Source of the DNA: Cryptomeria japonica
Taxonomy: Eukaryota > Streptophyta > Pinopsida > Cupressales > Cupressaceae
Direction of reading: 5' to 3'
DNA length: 60,000 nt
Assembly: GCF_030272615.1 (NCBI RefSeq)
Contig: NC_081406.1
Span: forward strand, 168,786,361 to 168,846,360
Below the pieces are notes generated by a model. It was not told the origin of the DNA. It worked only from the letters and a program-made list of their open reading frames with translations, and made no database searches. The translations under genes were made by a program, and so were the position numbers. The stretch's first letter is position 1; each line of letters opens with the position of its first letter. Shown here piece by piece: positions 48,330-59,108 of the stretch.

Positions 48330-49787
48330 ATAAATCAATTGCTAGGGGTCTTGAGGCCCATAGACTTCGAGAACCATCTAAAATTCTCTGTATTCATAGT
48401 CTTAGTTAAAAAATCTATAACATTCATCAAATTTTCTACCTTATCCATCTTAACCCTGGCATCTTCGACCATATCTCTAACAAAATGATACTAAACATCA
48501 ATGTGCTTGGTTCGGGCATGAAATGTCAAGTTCTTATCTAGGCAGATCGCACTCTGACTATCACAATAAACTATCACAACTCCTTGTTTTATTCCAATGT
48601 TTAAACATAGTCTCTTAAGCCAAATGGCCTCTTTACAAGCATGAGTAGCTACCATATACTCTACTTCAATAGTGGACAAAGCAACCACAACCTGTCGCTT
48701 ACTCATCTAGCTAATTGCACCACCAAATAAAGTAAACACATAAGCACTGGTGGATCTTCTACTATCAATATCACCTACCCAGTCTAAATCCACATAACCA
48801 TGAATATCAAGGGAAATCACATCTCCAACTGAATTACCGTGATAACAAAAAGAATACTCTGAGGTACCCTTCAAATCTGAAGACTCTTTTGACTTCATCC
48901 CAATGAACTCTACTAGGATTAGACATATACATGGATAGAACTACCACTTCTTGGACAATGTTTGGTCTAGTACAGACCATAACATACATCATACTTTCAA
49001 CTGCACTTTGGTAAGGCACTCTACTCATGTCTTTTATCTCTGATGGGGATGTAGGACAATCTACAACAAATAATTTTGTTCCAAATGTAAAAGGAACACA
49101 CAATGGTCTGCAATCTTGCATGTTTAACCTCTGTAACACTGAATTCACATACTTACTCTGGCCTAGCCATAGCTTTCTGTTCATTCTATCTCTTTTAATT
49201 TTCATCCCAAGAATGTGTTTTGCTGCACAAAGATCTTTCATTTTAAATTTAGCAATGAGATGAGATTTAAATTCTGAAATCATATCTTTCCCTTTACCAA
49301 TGAATAACATATCATCAACATACAATGCCATGTACAGGAAATGATCACCATCAGATTTATAACAAACATAGTGATCTGATTTAGAATGATCAAATCCCAA
49401 ACTCAACACATAGGTATCAAATTTTTGGTACCACATCCTAGGACTCTGTTTGAGGCTATACAGGGATTTCTTTAATTTATAGAATAAGTTACTTTTACCT
49501 TTCATCACATAGCGCTCTGGCTGTGTCATATAAATATCCTCCTCCAAATCACCATGAAGGAAAGTAGTTTTCACATCCATTTGCTCAACCTCTAAATCAT
49601 AAGCAACAACAATAGAAATAAAAAATCTAATAGATGTCATTTTTACAACAGGAGAAAATATCTCACCATAATCAATACCCTCAACTTGAGAGTAGCCTTT
49701 TTCAACCAACCTTTCTTTATAATTCTCAATGCTTCCATCTGAACCAATCTTTTTCTTGAACACCCATTTTCAAACAACAGGCTTCCG
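48330..49787 (-). pseudogene. copia J reverse transcriptase and RNase H
   Basis: The 309-codon stretch 49763-48834 holds most of RT: YKERLVEKGYSQVEGIDY, QMDVKTTFLHGDLEEDIYM, LKQSPRMWYQKFD and ALYVDDMLFIG, with YVDD intact. A frameshift near 48900 leads into RNase H: VDLDWVGDIDSRRST, LSTIEVEYMVA, VYCDSQSAI and ARTKHIDV. TAG stops lie at 48707 (after a Ser-Trp position) and 48491. Confidence 0.88.
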
Positions 49788-50254
49788 TCATTCAGGCAAT
49801 GGTACAAGATCCCATGTGTCAATCTTTTTCAAAACTGTCATTTCTTCTTCCATAGTGATCTTACAGGATTCTACATCAATCATACCTAATGCCTCTTCTA
49901 TAGATTTCAGTTCATCCACATTTGTATTCAAAGCAAAAATACATCTCCAATCATTAGGTGAATACCTTTCAGGTGGTTTTCTATGTCTTGTAGACCTTTG
50001 AACAAGTTTAGTTGGAGTTTCTTCCTCCTCTTCTGAAGATTTAGAGCTAGATGAGCTCTCCTCAACTTCTTGGCTATCTAGGGGTCTTGATTCAACTCTT
50101 TCAGGTGTAGAAGGAAATTCAATCACATCTTCCTTTTTAGTTTGTTCTGGCTGCAATGTAATATAAGGAGACTTATTTTCTCTAAAAATAATACTTCTAC
50201 TGTGAACTACCTTTTGTGCAACAAGGTCCCAAAGCTTGTATCCTTTCACACCAT
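49788..50254 (-). pseudogene. copia J integrase-RT linker
   Basis: Acidic Ser/Glu-rich linker with VKGYKLWDLVAQKVV and SRSIIFRE, the usual join between integrase and RT. It breaks exactly at the solo LTR P border and resumes at 51200 with FIEYSYG. Confidence 0.75.
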
Positions 50255-51194
50255 TGTTGGCAATTGACACTCAATTGGATTGGTTTCAATATGTTGTCAT
50301 TGATGGAAACATGGCAACTTGTTCCGGCTTCATATTTTGGTTCAGTTGTGTATCGACAGGAACTTCATAGACACTTCATTGAGACTAGCAAGTTGGATGG
50401 TTTTCTTTGGTTACCAACAATGCAGGCCGACATGGTTTAGAATCAAGTTATCTGTATTGGAGGCCCACATCATTTGTAGATCTGACATCAATAATTGTTT
50501 TTTATATTCATGTATTTATGTTATCTAGCTAACATGCATATTCATATTTTAATTATCTTTGTAAGCAGACATAAGGCATGATGATTTGTAAAGGGTATAT
50601 AGGTTAGTTGGTTAGATCATTTTGTAAAATGGATTGATAGGAGAATAGGATAATTTTATGTAATGAAAAACATATGAGTGAGATCATGTATGTGAGGATA
50701 TCTATGTAAGGGGTATTTCAGTAAAGGGTTTAGGGTTTTGGACCAAAATAGACAGAAGCTTAACCGAAACTGTATTTAGACATAGAAGATGCTATCATTG
50801 CAATTCAATCATTTCTCTGAATTGTCGTCTGAATTTGTATGTAGTCAGTGAGGCTCCTTTTGTGATTGAGCAGTGTGCTCTAGGCTGTAAGAATTCTTAC
50901 AAGTGCATGCCCCTATATTTTTTAATATCTCTTCATATGGCCAGTGGATTAATAGATTAATATTATGGATCACAAATCCCACCGTGGTTTTTCCTCTTTG
51001 AGGTTTTCCACGTATAATTCTATGTGTTATGGTATTCATTTATGTGATTGGCTTATTGGTTTCTTTACTTATTTCAATTCTATATATACCGGTATACTGG
51101 TTGGTGTATGCATGTTTTAATAAGGTTAAAATTGATCATTCTAGTAGAACACTAATTCACCCCCCCCCTCTCTCAGTGTTCTTGGATTCCAATA
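50255..51194 (+). mobile_element. Solo LTR P (940 bp) inside copia J
   Basis: TGTTGGCAATTG at the start and TTGGATTCCAATA at the end (CAACA expected). ACCAT and GCCAT on the two sides match at 4 of 5. GTTGTCATTGATGGAAAC is near 50291, GTTTTTCC near 50985 and ATTCACCCCCCCCC near 51155. The copia reading sense continues across it, which confirms the borders. Confidence 0.85.
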
Positions 51195-52027
51195 GCCATA
51201 ACTATACTCGATGAAGATACATTTCACAGCCTTGTTCTCCAACTTTGTCTACTTCTCCTTTGGCACATGTCAATATGCCTCACAACCAAAAACTCTAAGA
51301 TGTCTCAATGAAGGCTTGTGACCTGACCATGCTTCCATAATCATTTTATCAACAAGGGTTGATGTAGGAGACTTGTTAATCAGGTAGAAAGCAGTGGCAA
51401 CAACTTCAAGCCAAAACTTTTATTCTAGACTAGCAACATTCAACATACTCCTAGCCTTCTCTATCAATGTCCTGTTCATTCTTTCTTCAACTTCATTTTG
51501 TTGTGGAGAATACGGAGTTGTCTTTTGTCTATTAATGCCACAATCATTAAAAAATCAATCAAAATCATTAAAACAAAATTCACCACCATTATCAGTACTC
51601 AAAATTTAAATTTTCTTTCCAGTCTGCAACTCAACCATTGCTTTAAATTCTTTAAATCGACTAAAAACTTCAAATTTACTCTTTATAAAATATACCCATG
51701 TCCTACTAAAATCATCAATAAATGAAACATAATATGTGGATTTTCCAATCAAATGAACATCTACAAGACCAAACACATTAGAATAAATAAGATCCAAAAC
51801 ACCACAAGTTTTATGAGAACTCGAGTAAAACTGAACGTGGTTTATTTTCCATAAATGCAATGCTCACATAAATCAAAGTCAATATTACAATCATTCAAAC
51901 CTTCAACAAGGTTTTTATTTTTGAAGGTCCTTAGACCCTTTTCTCCAATGTGGCCAAGCCTCTTGTGCCATAGCATAGTCTTCTTTGCAGGTAACTTTGC
52001 TTCAGAAGAAAGAGTACCCTTAGGTAC
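51195..52027 (-). pseudogene. copia J integrase
   Basis: Zinc finger LWHKRLGHIGEKGLR and CEHCIYGK near 51960-51850, then, after a frame break near 51850, a core part with STYYVSFIDDFSRTWVYF. The catalytic acids cannot all be placed. The 51606-51860 segment is the longest open part. Confidence 0.75.
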
Positions 52028-53330
52028 CTAAAAGCCATTTCCATCTGCTGAAGGTGAAACCCTCAAATCTTCCATAGATTTACTTTTTATAGAAGTGATA
52101 TTACACTCAATAGTGTATGGGTCTATCTTATACAAAGTGTCACACCTAACACCTCTAGCAATTACCATAGCACCCTTAATCATCTTACATCCTGCTTCAA
52201 AAAAGAATACCTGCACACCCACATCTATCAGTTTGCTCATACATAATGGATTTCATTTTAAACTAGGGATATGAAGGACACAATTAATCCATTTTATTCT
52301 ACCATCAGAGAACCTGATTCTAACTTTACCTTGACCAGCTATGTCTAAATGTGAATCATCACGCAAGTACACCTTACCTCCATTAAATTCTTCATATTTA
52401 GAAAACCAAACTCTATTGGCAGTCATATGAAAAGATGGACTTGAGTCAATTAACTAAGCATCATTACCTACATGAGTCATCAAAGCCGCAATGAATGCAT
52501 CAAAATCTTGCTTCTCAAACTCAGAATCATAATCAATCTTCTTCTTTTTCTTCTTCTTTTCTTATTTGCAGTCCTTTTGGATGTGGCCTAGTTTACTACA
52601 ATTATAGCAAATGACTTTGGATGTTCCAGGAGATTTTGATCTCCCTTTCAATTTGGACTTATCGTGCTTCTCATTCTTCTTGCCTTTCTCCTTACGTCTT
52701 CCATGAATAGTTAGGGCTTCCTTCGAACTATGGGATACCTTCCTTCGCATCTCCTAACCAAGTAAGGTACCCACCACATCTTCAGACATCAAAACAATAA
52801 AAGTACTACCGATAGCCATAACAAGAGAATCCCATGAATTAGGCAAAGAACAAAGAAAGATCTGGCATTTCTCCTCTTCGTTCATTTTAACACCAACATA
52901 TACTAATTGAGCCACCAACATATTGAATGCTTCCAGGTGGTTTGTAACTTGTCCACCCTCTTCCATCTTCAAGGAATACAATTTCTTCCTCAAGAAAATG
53001 TTCTTTAATAAAGATTTCGCTTGATACATTTCACCAAGTTTATCCCATAGTTTATTTATAGTGTTTTCTTCGTGGACATTGATCAGAATAGTGTCTAACA
53101 GGTACAACCTAATTAGACCCTTGGATTTTCTTTCATAACATCATACTAAGTTTCCATAGTAGTTTCTGAGGCCCTTTGGACATTCACATCAACAACATCC
53201 CATAGATCTCGATCTATTAGCAGATCTTCCATCTTTAGTTTCCACATCTCAAAATTTGTTCCATAAAAAATTCTCCACATCTATTTTCCCTGATGAACTT
53301 GCCATCTAAAAATTCCTACAACAAGATCAA
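52028..53330 (-). pseudogene. copia J Gag and protease
   Basis: Gag: MYLLDTILINVHEENTINKL, LWDKLGEMYQ, LEAFNMLVAQL, a Lys-rich stretch and an intact knuckle CYNCSKLGHIQKDC near 52570. Stops at 52754 and 52562 follow. Protease: LIDSSPSFHMTANRVWF near 52440, where the active-site DSGA reads DSSP, so it is probably dead. A TAG lies just before it. Confidence 0.82.
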
Positions 53331-53415
53331 AAAGTGTCTTTTGCAAAATCTCCCACTCAAATATGGATTAGTTCAAAAAACCCAACAACCCACAATTGAA
53401 ACCAAAGGTGACAAG

Positions 53416-53427
53416 GCTATGATACCA
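53416..53427 (-). promoter_or_regulatory. Primer binding site of copia J
   Basis: The element strand reads TGGTATCATAGC, one change from the iMet site, two bases from the 5' LTR. Confidence 0.85.
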
Positions 53428-53429
53428 CT

Positions 53430-54297
53430 TGTAAGGAAGTTAAGTAGTGGAAAAACTTCCTATACTAACCTTGAGAGGAGGATAATGAAAAAAATTTTAC
53501 AGGTCCTCACAATAGTTACATAAAATAGAAATAGATATAAGAACATTCAAACCATAACATAGTGATTTACGTGGGGAAAACCCTTTTGGGAGAAAAACCC
53601 ACAATCAAAAAGCCACCCAATATATTATTCCATAATCAAAACAGATTACAATATACTTGCAGAGAAAGCTCTTCACAAGAGTACCACTAATAAAATATTC
53701 AGAGGTAACTCAATAGCCATAAGACTCTTACACATAACCTCTATCTCACACACCTCATATATAGGAGATACAATAGAAGAAACCGTCAAACGGTATTACA
53801 AAACCTTGGGCTAAAACCACCCAATAAGGTGTAGCTGACCTTACCTCCCTTCTAGATGCCCTATGATATGTGTCCCTCCCTTTATAGCTCATTTATGTGT
53901 TTAATGTATTTAATATTTCCTATTCAGGAGTACAAAATTACGGAGGCCATAACTTGAGAACCGTGTGTCCTATTGACGAACCGTTTGAAGCACCAGAAAT
54001 CACGTGAAGTGCTCTATTACCTCATAAGTGATACACCATTTATGACCACTTTTCAGGGTATTTAAGGGCCTCTGAAGTCCTCAAAATCAAATTTAAACCT
54101 TTCATTGGACCCATCCCAAACAAAAAATTTAATATCTTCAAAACTAGCTATGATCTTGATACGTAACGTTATCGGAATGCTTATCTAGCCAACTAGAAGC
54201 TTCGGGGAGAATTTCACACCATTTCGTGCTTAAATGAAAACCTACTATAAATTGTAACCTTATGTAAATGCAAGGTTGAGATACCATTTTTTGAACA
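53430..54297 (-). repeat. 5' LTR of copia J (868 bp)
   Basis: Plus strand TGTAAGGAAG...TTTTGAACA. Same family as 47411-48280 and 27232-28081. The TATA (CTCATATATAGG on the plus strand, near 53755) is intact here. Confidence 0.88.
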
Positions 54298-55013
54298 GTT
54301 GACAAGATGAAATAATAGTTCATGCTTGTTGATTACCAAGTGAATCTATTCTGGAAGTTGCAAAACCTGAAGTAGAAGGAATCTAGTGTGAAGGAGTATA
54401 CAAAATCATTCTACAAGTTGAATATCAAATATGAACATATTGATGATGAAATTGAACAAGTTTCTAGGTACTTGAATGGGTTGTGGATGTCTATACAGGA
54501 TGAAATCAGTCTAATCAAGTTATAAAGTGTTGAGGAAGCTTATTAATATGCCCTGAAGGCATAGAAGTTGAACAAAAGAAATGAGTAGAAGCAAAGAGGT
54601 AGAGGAGGAAGATTTCAAGGAGGAATATTTCAAGGAGGAAGGAACTATACCGGAGGAAGAGGACCCTATGTTGATCATAACAAAGACAAGGAAGATAACA
54701 GAGATAGTAGTTCATACAAGAGGGATGACATAATTTTTTATCGGAGAAGAGAACCTGATAGTTAGCAGAATGAGGGATATGGAAAGGAAGACACAAGACA
54801 CGATAAAAGAGTGTTTAGAGGAACCTACTTTAAGTGCAAAGGGGAAGGACATCATGCTTTTGAATGTAAGAAGATAGAGAAGAGTGGAGAGAAGAATTGG
54901 TAGAAGAAGAACCTACCAGATCAACTAATTGACCAAAAGATGGAGAATTATTTGTGATGAGGAGAGATTTATTCCACATTGGAGATGAGAAGGAGCCCTT
55001 GTAGAGAAGGAAT
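54298..55013 (+). pseudogene. gypsy-2 Gag, C-terminal half
   Basis: Resumes the gypsy-2 gag: YQVNLFWKLQNLK, SVKEYTKSFYKLNIKYEH, RYLNGLWMSIQDE, a Gly/Arg-rich stretch (GRGGRFQGG), then a knuckle of the form YFKCKGEGHHAFEC with the first Cys replaced by Phe. More than eight stops, mostly TAG. Confidence 0.8.
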
Positions 55014-55480
55014 TTGTTCAAGACAAGATGTAAAGTAGTTGGTAAGTGTTGTAAAGTTATAATTGATAACGGTAGTTCAGATAACTTTGCTTTAGAGGAG
55101 ATGGTGAATAAGATGAAATTGGAGAGATTGAAACACCCTAAGCCTTATCAGATAGCTTGGATTTGGGATGATCATAAGGTACTAGTAAAATTCAGAATTG
55201 GATCTTATCATGATGAAGTTTTGTGTGATATTATGCTTATGGATATATCTCATATCTTGTTGCGTAGACCTTGGAAGTATGATAGACAAGAAATACATGA
55301 TGGAAGGAAGAACATATACACTATTATTGCAAATGGGATGAAAGAGCCTATTACCTTTGGGGGATCATCTTAAGAGTGAAGTTTGTACAAGTGCTAGGAT
55401 TTGTTTGGTAGATGGAAGAAGATTCCTGGATGGGATGAAATATGAGAATATGTGTTTTGCTTTAGTTCCTAAGAAGGCTG
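55014..55480 (+). pseudogene. gypsy-2 aspartic protease
   Basis: VIIDNGSSDNFALEE corresponds to the DSGS active site, with Asn for the Ser after Asp. The C-terminal part has HILLRRPWKYD where the family has LLGRPW. A short frame change occurs at about 55370. Confidence 0.8.
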
Positions 55481-57029
55481 AAAATTTGGAGCATGAAGGA
55501 GAACAACCAGAAGAAATAAAAGATTTTTTGACAGAATATGGAGACATCATCTTAGACAATATACCTGATGGATTACCACCTATGAGAAGTATCAGTCATT
55601 GCATGGACCTAATTCTTGGAGCTATTTTGCCTAATAAAGAATCACACTGGATGGCACCAATAGAAAATGAGGAGTTGAATAGATAAGTGCAGGAGTTGTT
55701 GAGGAAAGGTTTGATCATAGAAAGTTTTATCCCTCATGCAGTTCCAACAGTATTAGCACCTAAGAAGGATGGAGAATGGAGGATGTGTACCAACTCTAGA
55801 GAAATAAAGAAGATCACAATGAAGTACAAATTTCCCTTGCCTAGTATGGATGACATAATGGATTGTTTAAGTGGATCCAAATACTACACAAAGATAGATT
55901 TGAAAAGTAGATACCATCAGATTAGAATCAGAGAAGGGGATGAGAGGAAGACAATATTCAAGACAAATGAAGGATTGTATGAGTGGTTGGTGATGCCTTT
56001 TGGACTAACTAATGCACCAAGTACTTTCATGAGGGTAATGAAAGAGGTTTTGAGGAAATTCTTGGGAAAATTGGTTATTATGTACTTGGATGACATCTAG
56101 ATATTTAGTAGGATTGAGGAAGAACATATGTTGCATTTGAGACAAGTTTTGCAGAGGTTGAGAGAAGAAAAGTTTTTGATAAACATTAAGAAGTGCAGTT
56201 TCATGAAGGAATAGTTGATCTATTTGGGATTTGTAATATTTGTGGATGGATTGAAGATGGATCCTGAAAAGGTAAGAGAAATTCTTGAATCACCTACACC
56301 AGAAATCATTGGGGAGGTAAGATCATTTCATGGGTTGTCTAGTTTCTATTAGAAGTTTATTTAAAATTTTAGTTCAATTTGTAGTCATATGATAGAAGCG
56401 ATGAGAGGAGATAGGAATAATTTCAAGTTGACATCTAGAGCAAATAAGAGTTTGAGTTTTTGAAGTATAAGGTGACAAAGAAGCCTATGTTGGCTTTAAC
56501 AAATTTTAGCAAAGTATTTCAAGTAGACTGTGATGAAAGTGGGAATGCAATTGGAGCAGTGGTAAGTCAGGATGGAAGACCAATAGCTTATTTTAGTGAA
56601 AAATTGAATGATGCAAGAAGGAGATATATTATGTATGATCAAGAGTTTTAGGCCATAGTTCAAGCATTGAAGAAGTGGAGACATTACTTATTACCTAAGG
56701 AGTTTGTCTTGTATACTGATCATCAAGATTTGTAATATTTGAGCAGCCCAGACAAGTTGAATCAAAGACACATGAGATGGGTGGAGTTCTTGCAGAGTTA
56801 TACCTTTGTTTTGAAGCATAGAAGTAGGAAGTCAAAGAAATTTATTGATTCCTTGAGTAGAAGGAGGAACTTGTTGACAGAGATGAGAGTGGAGGTGTTA
56901 GGTTTTGAGGAATTAAAGAACTTGTATGAGGATGACCCAGATTTTGCAGAACCTTGGAAAGCTTGTAAAGAACCTATTGTGATGGATATGAGTAAGTGGC
57001 TAGATTATTTCATTCAAGGTGAGATGTTG
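55481..57029 (+). pseudogene. gypsy-2 reverse transcriptase and RNase H
   Basis: [51 protein letters not shown] and IMYLDDI are intact RT motifs in one 137-codon run. Stops: TAA 55684, TAG 56098 directly after YLDDI, TAG about 56212. RNase H has FQVDCDESGNAIGAVVSQDG and SEKLNDARRRY, then a TAG (56649) and a TAA (56733). The connection region follows (LNQRHMRWVEFLQSY). Confidence 0.88.
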
Positions 57030-57676
57030 TTAAGAGGAATCTAGTTATGTATACCTAGGAGCTCTATGAGGGAGAATCTGATAAAAGAGAAGCATAGTGG
57101 AGGATTAGCAGGACACTTTGGTGTTAATAAGACAATAGCCTTGATTAGTGAGAATTAATTTTGGCCTCAGATTCATAAGGATGTCAAGAAATTTGTTTAG
57201 AGCTGTAGAATTTGTCAACTTGCAAAAGGTAGTAGTCAAAATATTGGATTGTAGAAGCCTTTGATAGTTTCAGAGAGACCTTGGGAGCACACAAGCACAC
57301 ACTTTATAATTGGATTTCCAAGAACATGGAGAGGAAATAATTTTATTTTTGTGGTGGTGGATAGATTCTTAAAGATGTAACATTTCATACCTTGTAAGAA
57401 GAAAATAGGTGTCGTGTATATAGTTGACCTATTTTTCAGGGAGGTGGTGAGACTACATGGATTACCTAAGAGCATAGTTTCTAACAAAGATGCTAAATTT
57501 GTTGGATATTTTTGGAGGACACTTTGGAAGAAGATGAAGACAAATTTGAACTTCAGTTCTACTTTTCACCCACAGACTGATGAACAAACAAAAGTAGTAA
57601 ATAGGAGTTTGAGAAATTTATTGAGATGTTTAGTTGGAGACAAAACCAGAAGTTGGGACTTGATCCTTGCACAAGC
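57030..57676 (+). pseudogene. gypsy-2 integrase, cut by a copia insertion
   Basis: Zinc finger HSGGLAGHFGVNKT and CRICQ with stops between. The first catalytic Asp position reads THFIIGFP (His for Asp). The second Asp is kept in NKDAKF, and the Glu position reads QTKVVNR (Lys for Glu). Two of three acids are gone. The frame ends at the TGTTAGG border of the copia LTR. Confidence 0.82.
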
Positions 57677-58723
57677 TGTTAGGTCCCAGAGACAATTGAG
57701 AGGGGGGGTGAATTAGTTGTCAAATAAATTCAAAACAAAACAACTTAACTAGCTTAATGCTTAATACCAGTAAACTAGTTTAATATGTTGGTAGATAGTT
57801 TTAACAGTTAATTGCTATACCGGTAAGGATTAGTGCATGAAACATAAAGATAAAGTCATCCACAACACATAACATCAATATTTGTACATGGAAACCTTGT
57901 AAGGGAAAAAAACATGGTGGGAAACCTTACCCACAATCAGATGATACTACTGCAGATAGTAAGTGTACATAAATGGGGTTTGCACATGTAGAAAGGCCAA
58001 GCACCTAGAGCTCACTGCTCAATCACAAATGGGAGTCACAGTGACTATAGTTGGATGGTTAAATCCAATAAGAATGTACTGCACAAAATAACATCTTCAT
58101 ATGCTGGATTCAGTATCGGTGTAGTTCTGATTGTCTTCACAAAAACCCTTCTTCAATCTTCAAATGATGTCTGCGTGTATAGCTCTACTTATTCTCACAT
58201 ATACCTTCACACAACCCTTTTTCGCATTCCACACTTGATCTTACAAATAAGATCTTGCATATATACCATAGCCTAAGACCAATTTTAGTAGGTCGGCTCT
58301 ACAAGATATTACAATAAAAACATTCTACAAACAATACAATATCTGATGCAATAACTGATTCAAGATGTCGGCTTGATGCATTTACAACAATAATTAATCA
58401 TCTCCATAGTGTACCATGCTGATCTGGAAAAGATAAACCTATCGGTGTAACCCTGGACCTATTTGTCGGTAACAACAAATATGCAAATATGAAGATACCA
58501 ATAAACAAAACTCCAGGACAAGATGTCCAAATGATGTCTTCGACATTACCAAGTGTTTTCCATATCATTCAAGTGTCGGTGATCATTATATCTCGCTGGT
58601 GTACCAGATATCGGTGATTGTGCATGAGTCACTTGCTTGCCGGTGAATATTGCCGATTCTCCAAAGTGCTAGAGTTTTAGTAGGTGTTGACATCAATGAC
58701 AAAACCATACCAAAATACCAACA
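57677..58723 (-). repeat. 3' LTR of copia E (1047 bp)
   Basis: Plus strand TGTTAGGTCCCAG...AATACCAACA. GAGGGGGGGTGAATTAG near 57700 and GACATCAATGACAAAACC near 58690 are the shared LTR landmarks. Confidence 0.88.
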
Positions 58724-58738
58724 ATCTCCCCCTTTGGC
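58724..58738 (-). promoter_or_regulatory. Polypurine tract of copia E
   Basis: The element strand reads GCCAAAGGGGGAGAT, identical to those of copia-1 and element R. Confidence 0.92.
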
Positions 58739-59108
58739 ATTGATGGCAACACAAGATGGAAAAACCATCAAAGTGCCAAAACAGAAATGCCAAATACCAA
58801 AAACAACAATCTCCAAAAAGGTCATAACTAGAAATCAAAATACAGATACAAAGAGTAATAATCTCTCCCAAACAACAATTTCTCCCCCTAGGAGTAACAT
58901 TTGTTTTCCTTGTGTTTTTCCATACCAATCTCTCCCCTTTTACATCAAATGCCAAATTTAGAACAAAATGAAGTTCATATACAAAATACCAATGAATTCA
59001 ATATACCAACTACTCCCCCTTAGAAGTAGCTTCCCATCAAAGCCAGAAATAAAAAAGATTTCTCTGTTAATTTTGTCGGTTGATGACAATCATCAACTAT
59101 CTAAGTCT
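58739..59108. other. 3' untranslated tail of copia E
   Basis: Non-coding. It contains further CTCCCCCT runs on the plus strand (58882, 59013) that resemble the polypurine tract. Confidence 0.6.

Larger units (their letters stand above)
47411..54297 (-). mobile_element. Complete Ty1/copia element J, itself holding a solo LTR
   Basis: LTRs at 47411-48280 and 53430-54297, primer site, gag-pol and polypurine tract in minus-strand order. Flanks GCTAA (47406-47410) and GTTGA (54298-54302) differ by two transitions, a plausible decayed duplication inside gypsy-2 gag. Without solo LTR P it is about 5.9 kb. Frameshifts and stops abolish function. Confidence 0.88.
46008..57676 (+). mobile_element. Ty3/gypsy element gypsy-2, interrupted by two copia elements
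   Basis: 5' LTR (46008-46824), primer site, gag (46935 onward), then copia J inserted at 47410/54298, then the rest of gag, protease, RT, RNase H and integrase up to 57676, where the copia at 57677 cuts in. The gag frame rejoins across the copia insertion (WEWM left, DKMK right). The integrase C-terminus and 3' LTR must lie beyond the window. Confidence 0.88.
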
